A stretch of DNA of 64,000 bases from Cetobacterium sp. 2A (GTDB lineage Bacteria; Fusobacteriota; Fusobacteriia; Fusobacteriales; Fusobacteriaceae), in contig NZ_JACFAJ010000001.1 in the NCBI RefSeq assembly GCF_014250685.1, positions 1 through 64,000 of the forward strand, written 5' to 3'. Below the pieces are notes generated by a model. That model made no database searches. It was not told where the DNA came from and saw only the letters and a list, made by a program, of their open reading frames with translations. A program made the translations under genes and the position numbers. Every line of letters starts with the position of its first letter. Position 1 is the first letter of the stretch. Positions 60,487 through 64,000 of this stretch are shown here, piece after piece.

Positions 60487-61245
60487 TTAAAGATTATGTT
60501 TTCTGTAAAATTTCTCTAAAAATTCTGCTCTATCTCTAACAAAATATTTATTGTTTTTTAAATATAAAACAACCGAAAGACCATCTCTTGAATTTGTAGC
60601 ATCTATTGCAAGAGAAATAACTTTATATTCTTCTTTATTTTTCTTGTTTATCCATATACTATTTTTTTCAAAGACATCGAAATCCACAACTTCTTCTATT
60701 TCGAAAATTTTCGAAATAGCTTTTTCATTTGCCTCTTTAATTTCTCTTGCTGTTTTAACTTCTCCAGATAAAACTTTTTCTAAAACTATCTCCGGTGTTT
60801 TTTTATTTGAAAGTAATTTAACTGCATGATCTGTTAAAGATAATATTGTTTCTTTCTTATCTTTATAGCTTAAACAAAGTTGGTATCTCTTTGTAAAAAT
60901 CGATACCTGATCTTTATTTAGTCCAACGTTTTGATACCACATCATAAAACTTGGATCATTCTCAGATTTTGCATACCTATTGAAGACTGCTCTAGCTTTT
61001 TCTAAAATATCTCCAATTTCATATGCTATTTCTCCTAATCTTTTACCTTGAACTAAAAGTCCCTTTTCAAAATCTATTAATAAATTTTTATCTAAACTAT
61101 CTATTCCTAAAGAATCATAATCAAATGTGGATTGTATATTTCTGATATCACTCATCACTAAATCTTTCAATGCCTCTTTATCAGTTACCGAATTTTCTTT
61201 TTTCTTATTTATACTTCTTAATTTATCTAATCTATTACTAGACAT
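60487..61245 (-). CDS. ParB-like/DUF3102-like partner of ParA
   Basis: 252 residues. No ParB nuclease/CTPase box is visible. The central part (RLGEIAYEIGDILEKARAVFNRYAKSENDPSFMMWYQNVGLNKDQVSIFTKRYQLCL, about 70-130) resembles DUF3102-type helical proteins, followed by a ParB-like run ILSLTDHAVKLLSNKKTPEIVLEKVLSGEVKTAREIKEAN. It overlaps parA by 8 bp and is its likely partner in DNA segregation. A perfect 24-nt palindrome lies inside the gene at 60696-60719. Role as centromere-binding protein is inference. Confidence 0.65.
   Translation of the reverse strand: MSSNRLDKLRSINKKKENSVTDKEALKDLVMSDIRNIQSTFDYDSLGIDSLDKNLLIDFEKGLLVQGKRLGEIAYEIGDILEKARAVFNRYAKSENDPSFMMWYQNVGLNKDQVSIFTKRYQLCLSYKDKKETILSLTDHAVKLLSNKKTPEIVLEKVLSGEVKTAREIKEANEKAISKIFEIEEVVDFDVFEKNSIWINKKNKEEYKVISLAIDATNSRDGLSVVLYLKNNKYFVRDRAEFLEKFYRKHNL
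60696..60719. repeat. Perfect 24-nt palindrome inside the parB-like gene
   Basis: Two 12-nt arms with no spacer; the half site is CTATTTCGAAAA. It is in coding sequence with no T tract, so it is not a terminator. A candidate centromere (parS-like) site; it is unrelated to the usual Spo0J parS sequence. Confidence 0.6.
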
Positions 61246-61975
61246 TCGCTATCACCTTTGCAATATCTAAATAATCTTTTGCCCCTTTAGAATTTTTATC
61301 GGATTTGAAAATTGATTTTTTTTCTATTCCTAGTTCACTTAATTTACTATTTATTCTAATTGCTGGGAATATATTTGGATGACTTTCTTTCAACACCTCA
61401 TATATCTCTCCCGATATTTTTTTTCTTCCGTCTAACTTTGTCGGTAATATTCCTAAAATATTCAATGTAGGATTTAATTCATTTATTGCATCTTCTAAAC
61501 TCTTAAGAAGTAAATTTAATCCATCCATAGAAGCTAATTCACACTCACATGGAATTATTAAATCTGTTGATGCCACTAATGAGTTTAATGTAAATATAGA
61601 TAAACTTGGTGGACAATCTATTAGAATATAATCATAATTTTCTTTTATTTCAGATAAAGAATTTTTTAATCTATATTCTTTATTATAAGTTATATTAAGT
61701 TGTAACTCCGCAACTGTTAAATCTATTGTGCTAGGTATCAAGTCAAACTCTTCTAACTTCATTATGCAATCAGTTACTCCAGCTTTTCTTAGTAATAGAT
61801 CAAAAGTAGATTTATTTATAATTTCTTCCGTTGAAAAAAATGAAAGAGTTCCTTGTGGATCCATATCTACTAATAAAACTTTTTTTCCAAGCTCTGATAG
61901 AGCCGCTCCTATGCAATGAGTTGATGTAGTTTTTCCAACACCGCCTTTAAAGTTTAAAAAACTAATTATTTTCAT
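61238..61975 (-). CDS. parA: ParA/Soj-family partition ATPase
   Basis: 245-residue ParA ATPase without an N-terminal DNA-binding extension (type Ib/Soj size). Deviant Walker A NFKGGVGKTTSTHCIGAAL at residue 8, A' VLLVDMDPQGTLS near 35, Walker B YDYILIDCPPSLSIF near 113. It positions DNA cargo together with the protein encoded next. No gidA/gidB or other origin genes are near, so this is probably not the chromosomal Soj locus. Confidence 0.9.
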   Translation of the reverse strand: MKIISFLNFKGGVGKTTSTHCIGAALSELGKKVLLVDMDPQGTLSFFSTEEIINKSTFDLLLRKAGVTDCIMKLEEFDLIPSTIDLTVAELQLNITYNKEYRLKNSLSEIKENYDYILIDCPPSLSIFTLNSLVASTDLIIPCECELASMDGLNLLLKSLEDAINELNPTLNILGILPTKLDGRKKISGEIYEVLKESHPNIFPAIRINSKLSELGIEKKSIFKSDKNSKGAKDYLDIAKVIANV

Positions 61976-62131
61976 TTTCTCTTCCCCTTATCATATTTTC
62001 ATTCTTCTTTCACTTTAAATTGTACCACAAAATTTCTTAAAAGTTAAAATCCTTTTTAAAGGATTTTTTTAATCTATTTAGAATAATTTTTTGAATAAAT
62101 TAATTCAAATACATTACAAAGGTGATAAACA

Positions 62132-63106
62132 ATGACAGATTATACTCCAAGTTTTATATTTAAAAATAAACATATAAACACTTGTTTTCCTACACTATTT
62201 AGAAAGATTGAAATTAAATATGAAAGAGAACGGATAGAAACACCAGATAATGATTTTCTGGATTTAGACTGGGTTAAAACAGGAAGCGATAAGCTTCTTA
62301 TTTTATGCCATGGATTGGAAGGAAGTTCAAACAGTAAATACATCAAGGGAATGGCAAAATATTTTTCTGAAAGAAACTGGGATATTTTAGCTATAAATTA
62401 TAGAGGATGTAGTGAAGAAATAAATAAACAGCCATATTTTTATAATTCTGGTTGTACTAAAGATTTAACATTTGTCGTAGAAAAGTATAATAAATACTCA
62501 ACTATTGGTATTGTAGGCTTTAGTCTTGGAGCCAATCTAATTTTAAGATACCTTGGAACTTGTGAACACTATCCAAAAAATTTAGCAGTTGCTACTGCTG
62601 TTTCTCCGCCTTGTAATCTGCTGTGTTCTGCTGAAAAAATGAAAGCTTCAGCCAGTTTAATATATCAAAATCAATTTCTTAAAAGTTTAAAAGAAAAAGT
62701 TATAAGAAAAAATAAACTTTATCCTGGAATTTATAAAAATTTAATAGATCTAAATAAGTTTCAAAAGATTAAAACACTTATGGAGTTTGATGAAATTTTT
62801 ACGGCTCCTCTTTATGGATACTCATCATCATATGAGTACTATGAAAAAAATAGCTCCATACATACACTCAAAAATATAAAAATCCCTACTTATATTTTAA
62901 TGCCTTTAGACGATCCAATTATGGGAAGCGACTGTTATCCTTATAAGGAATCTGAAAATAATTCATATATTCAATTAGAAACTCCTGAATTTGGGGGACA
63001 TATAGGTTTCTCACAACTAGAAGATTTTCCATATTGGCATGAACAAAAAATTTATGATTATATTAATAAAATATCCGAAAATAAAAAAACTTGGGTCCCA
63101 TCTTAA
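62132..63106 (+). CDS. YheT-family alpha/beta hydrolase
   Basis: 324 residues matching the YheT/ABHD hydrolase group: LLILCHGLEGSSNSKYIKGMAKYF near residue 53, WDILAINYRGCSEE near 85, nucleophile elbow IVGFSLGANLILRYLG near 130, PTYILMPLDDPIMG near 250 with the acid residue, and the late His in FGGHIGFSQ near 295. Probably a cytoplasmic esterase; substrate unknown. Start follows AAAGGTGA. Divergent from parA. Confidence 0.87.
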   Translation: MTDYTPSFIFKNKHINTCFPTLFRKIEIKYERERIETPDNDFLDLDWVKTGSDKLLILCHGLEGSSNSKYIKGMAKYFSERNWDILAINYRGCSEEINKQPYFYNSGCTKDLTFVVEKYNKYSTIGIVGFSLGANLILRYLGTCEHYPKNLAVATAVSPPCNLLCSAEKMKASASLIYQNQFLKSLKEKVIRKNKLYPGIYKNLIDLNKFQKIKTLMEFDEIFTAPLYGYSSSYEYYEKNSSIHTLKNIKIPTYILMPLDDPIMGSDCYPYKESENNSYIQLETPEFGGHIGFSQLEDFPYWHEQKIYDYINKISENKKTWVPS

Positions 63107-63127
63107 ATGAAGAGACTCAAGTTTTTA
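63086..63127. terminator. Terminator overlapping the end of the YheT-type gene
   Basis: AAAAACTTGGGTC pairs with GACTCAAGTTTTT (one G-U pair). The stop codon lies in the loop; it also serves the convergent lipoprotein gene. Confidence 0.8.
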
Positions 63128-63139
63128 TTAATTTATTGT

Positions 63140-63364
63140 TTATTTCCCTAAAACACTTCCTGTTGATCTATAATTACCTACTGCAGCACCACCTAAGGCT
63201 CCTACTCCTGCTCCTATTAATGTTCCTGCCGTATTCCCACCAATAGCTTGCCCAGCTAGAGCTCCTACTCCTGCACCAACTAGAGCGCTCTTTTCAGTCG
63301 TGTTTAGATTTGAGCATCCCATTAAAGTAAGACCTAATAAAATACCCATCGCAAGTTTTTTCAT
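63140..63364 (-). CDS. Small glycine-zipper lipoprotein
   Basis: 74 residues: a lipoprotein signal peptide with lipobox LMGC (Cys near residue 17), then a glycine-zipper 2TM-like segment (ALVGAGVGALAGQAIGGNTAGTLIGAGVGALGGAAVG) with two near-repeated GAGVGALAG units. Similar small lipoproteins (SlyB/OsmB-like) sit in the outer membrane and respond to envelope stress; the function here is inferred only from this resemblance. Start follows AGGGAGG. Confidence 0.82.
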   Translation of the reverse strand: MKKLAMGILLGLTLMGCSNLNTTEKSALVGAGVGALAGQAIGGNTAGTLIGAGVGALGGAAVGNYRSTGSVLGK

Positions 63365-63534
63365 TTTAAAAACCTCCCTAAAATGTCTGATTAAATTAAA
63401 ATAATATACTATTGAAAAAATTTAATTCCTCTTAATAATTTTTATTTTTCACTTTTCTATTAATATTTTTGTTATTTTAGAGTAAAATCAATTTAGAGTG
63501 AATTTTTTAATACATAAATTCTAGGGGGTATAAT

Positions 63535-64000
63535 ATGTTAAATTTTGATTTTCAGAATAAAACAGAAATAATATTTGGTAAAAATACTGAAGAAAGAGTT
63601 GGAGTAGAAACTGCAAAATATGGGAAAAAAGTGCTTCTGCACTACGGTGGAGGAAGTATTAAAAAATCAGGATTATATGATAGAGTAATAGCCGAACTTA
63701 AAAATAATAATATTGAGATTTTTGAATTAAATAATGTCAAACCCAATCCGAGACTTAGTCTTGTAAATGAGGGAATAAAAATTTGTAAAGAAAATAACAT
63801 AGATATAATTTTAGCTGTTGGAGGTGGAAGTGTTATTGACTCAGCTAAAGCTATAGCAGCTGGAGCTAAATATGATGGAGATGTATGGGATTTTTTCTTG
63901 AAAAAATTATTAGTTACAGATGCTCTACCAATTGGAGTAATTTTAACTATTCCGGCTGCTGGAAGTGAGTCTAGTAGTGGAAGTGTTATTACAAATGAAA
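63535..64000 (+). CDS. Iron-containing alcohol dehydrogenase (N-terminal part)
   Basis: Cut by the right window edge; 155 residues visible. Starts FDFQNKTEIIFGKNTEERVG and contains the NAD-binding motif ILAVGGGSVIDSAKAIAAGA near residue 95, then TIPAAGSESSSGSVITN near 140. This is the butanol dehydrogenase (BdhA/YqdH) branch of the iron-containing ADH family, reducing aldehydes to alcohols in fermentation. The metal ligands lie beyond the edge. Start ATG at 63535 follows AGGGGG. Confidence 0.9.
   Translation, partial: MLNFDFQNKTEIIFGKNTEERVGVETAKYGKKVLLHYGGGSIKKSGLYDRVIAELKNNNIEIFELNNVKPNPRLSLVNEGIKICKENNIDIILAVGGGSVIDSAKAIAAGAKYDGDVWDFFLKKLLVTDALPIGVILTIPAAGSESSSGSVITNE

Noticed and set aside
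62040-62080. AATCCTTT/AAAGGATT hairpin with T run between parA and the YheT-type gene as a terminator
   Set aside because: It lies between divergent genes, where no transcript needs ending; it may be an attenuator or chance, so I did not annotate it.
61976-62131. Canonical Spo0J parS site near parA
   Set aside because: No TGTTTCACGTGAAACA-like sequence is present in this gap or elsewhere that I could see.
1-64000. CRISPR arrays, insertion sequences, prophage genes, tRNA or rRNA genes
   Set aside because: No regularly spaced repeats, transposase or phage proteins, or tRNA/rRNA-like sequences were recognised by reading; a tRNAscan or Rfam search would be needed to exclude small RNAs fully.

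Overview
The window is AT-rich throughout and reads as chromosome of an anaerobic, Gram-negative, amino-acid-fermenting bacterium of the Fusobacteriota (Fusobacterium or Cetobacterium type). This rests on the mix of Gram-negative envelope genes (TonB/ExbB/ExbD, TonB-dependent receptor, TolC-like channel, glycine-zipper lipoprotein) with Firmicute-like features (purine and TPP riboswitches with intrinsic terminators, ECF transporter, long class III fructose-bisphosphatase, strong Shine-Dalgarno sequences, TTG and GTG starts). The genus is inferred; no rRNA or tRNA gene was seen.

Region 1-16.4 kb: anaerobic heme/iron acquisition. A leftward operon exbB-exbD-hutW-receptor-permease-ATPase-binding protein faces a rightward operon tonB-flavodoxin-siroheme reductase. 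A second heme pair (hugZ-hutX) lies at 15.6-16.4 kb. All three promoters carry the same AAATAGTTTGAT element, placed where a repressor would act, which suggests one iron/heme regulon. Between the two heme blocks are an exported amidohydrolase and a YfcC-type permease with near-identical promoter elements, and lysA with an M20 deacylase.

Region 16.5-35 kb: DEAD-box helicase; TolC/adaptor pair behind a Wzz/tyrosine-kinase pair; M14 peptidase; a beta-barrel protein with a small secreted partner; ppdK and class III fbp (gluconeogenic pair); truA; gltS-folE-folBK-folP; thiD under a TPP riboswitch.

Region 35-50.4 kb: FUSC-like membrane protein, zinc-ribbon protein, ltaE-phoA, MATE exporter with a leader terminator, glycogen debranching enzyme, pncA, cold-shock protein, adenosine deaminase behind an adenine-type riboswitch with an ON architecture, a glutamate/dicarboxylate symporter, a ribbon-helix-helix/WYL regulator, and copA behind a CsoR-like operator, divergent from a tiny FMN-binding secreted protein.

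Region 50.4-64 kb: a six-gene operon for a dedicated ECF transporter (S, T, two ATPases), a TudS-related desulfidase and a YbaK-type deacylase, preceded by a ~148-nt structured leader of no class I recognise. This is the best candidate for an undescribed system here. Then follow a nitroreductase, gamma-glutamyltransferase facing a second dicarboxylate symporter, a parA/parB-like/topB cluster with a perfect 24-nt palindrome inside the parB-like gene, a YheT-type hydrolase, a small lipoprotein and the start of an iron-containing alcohol dehydrogenase. No insertion sequence, prophage or CRISPR array was seen.
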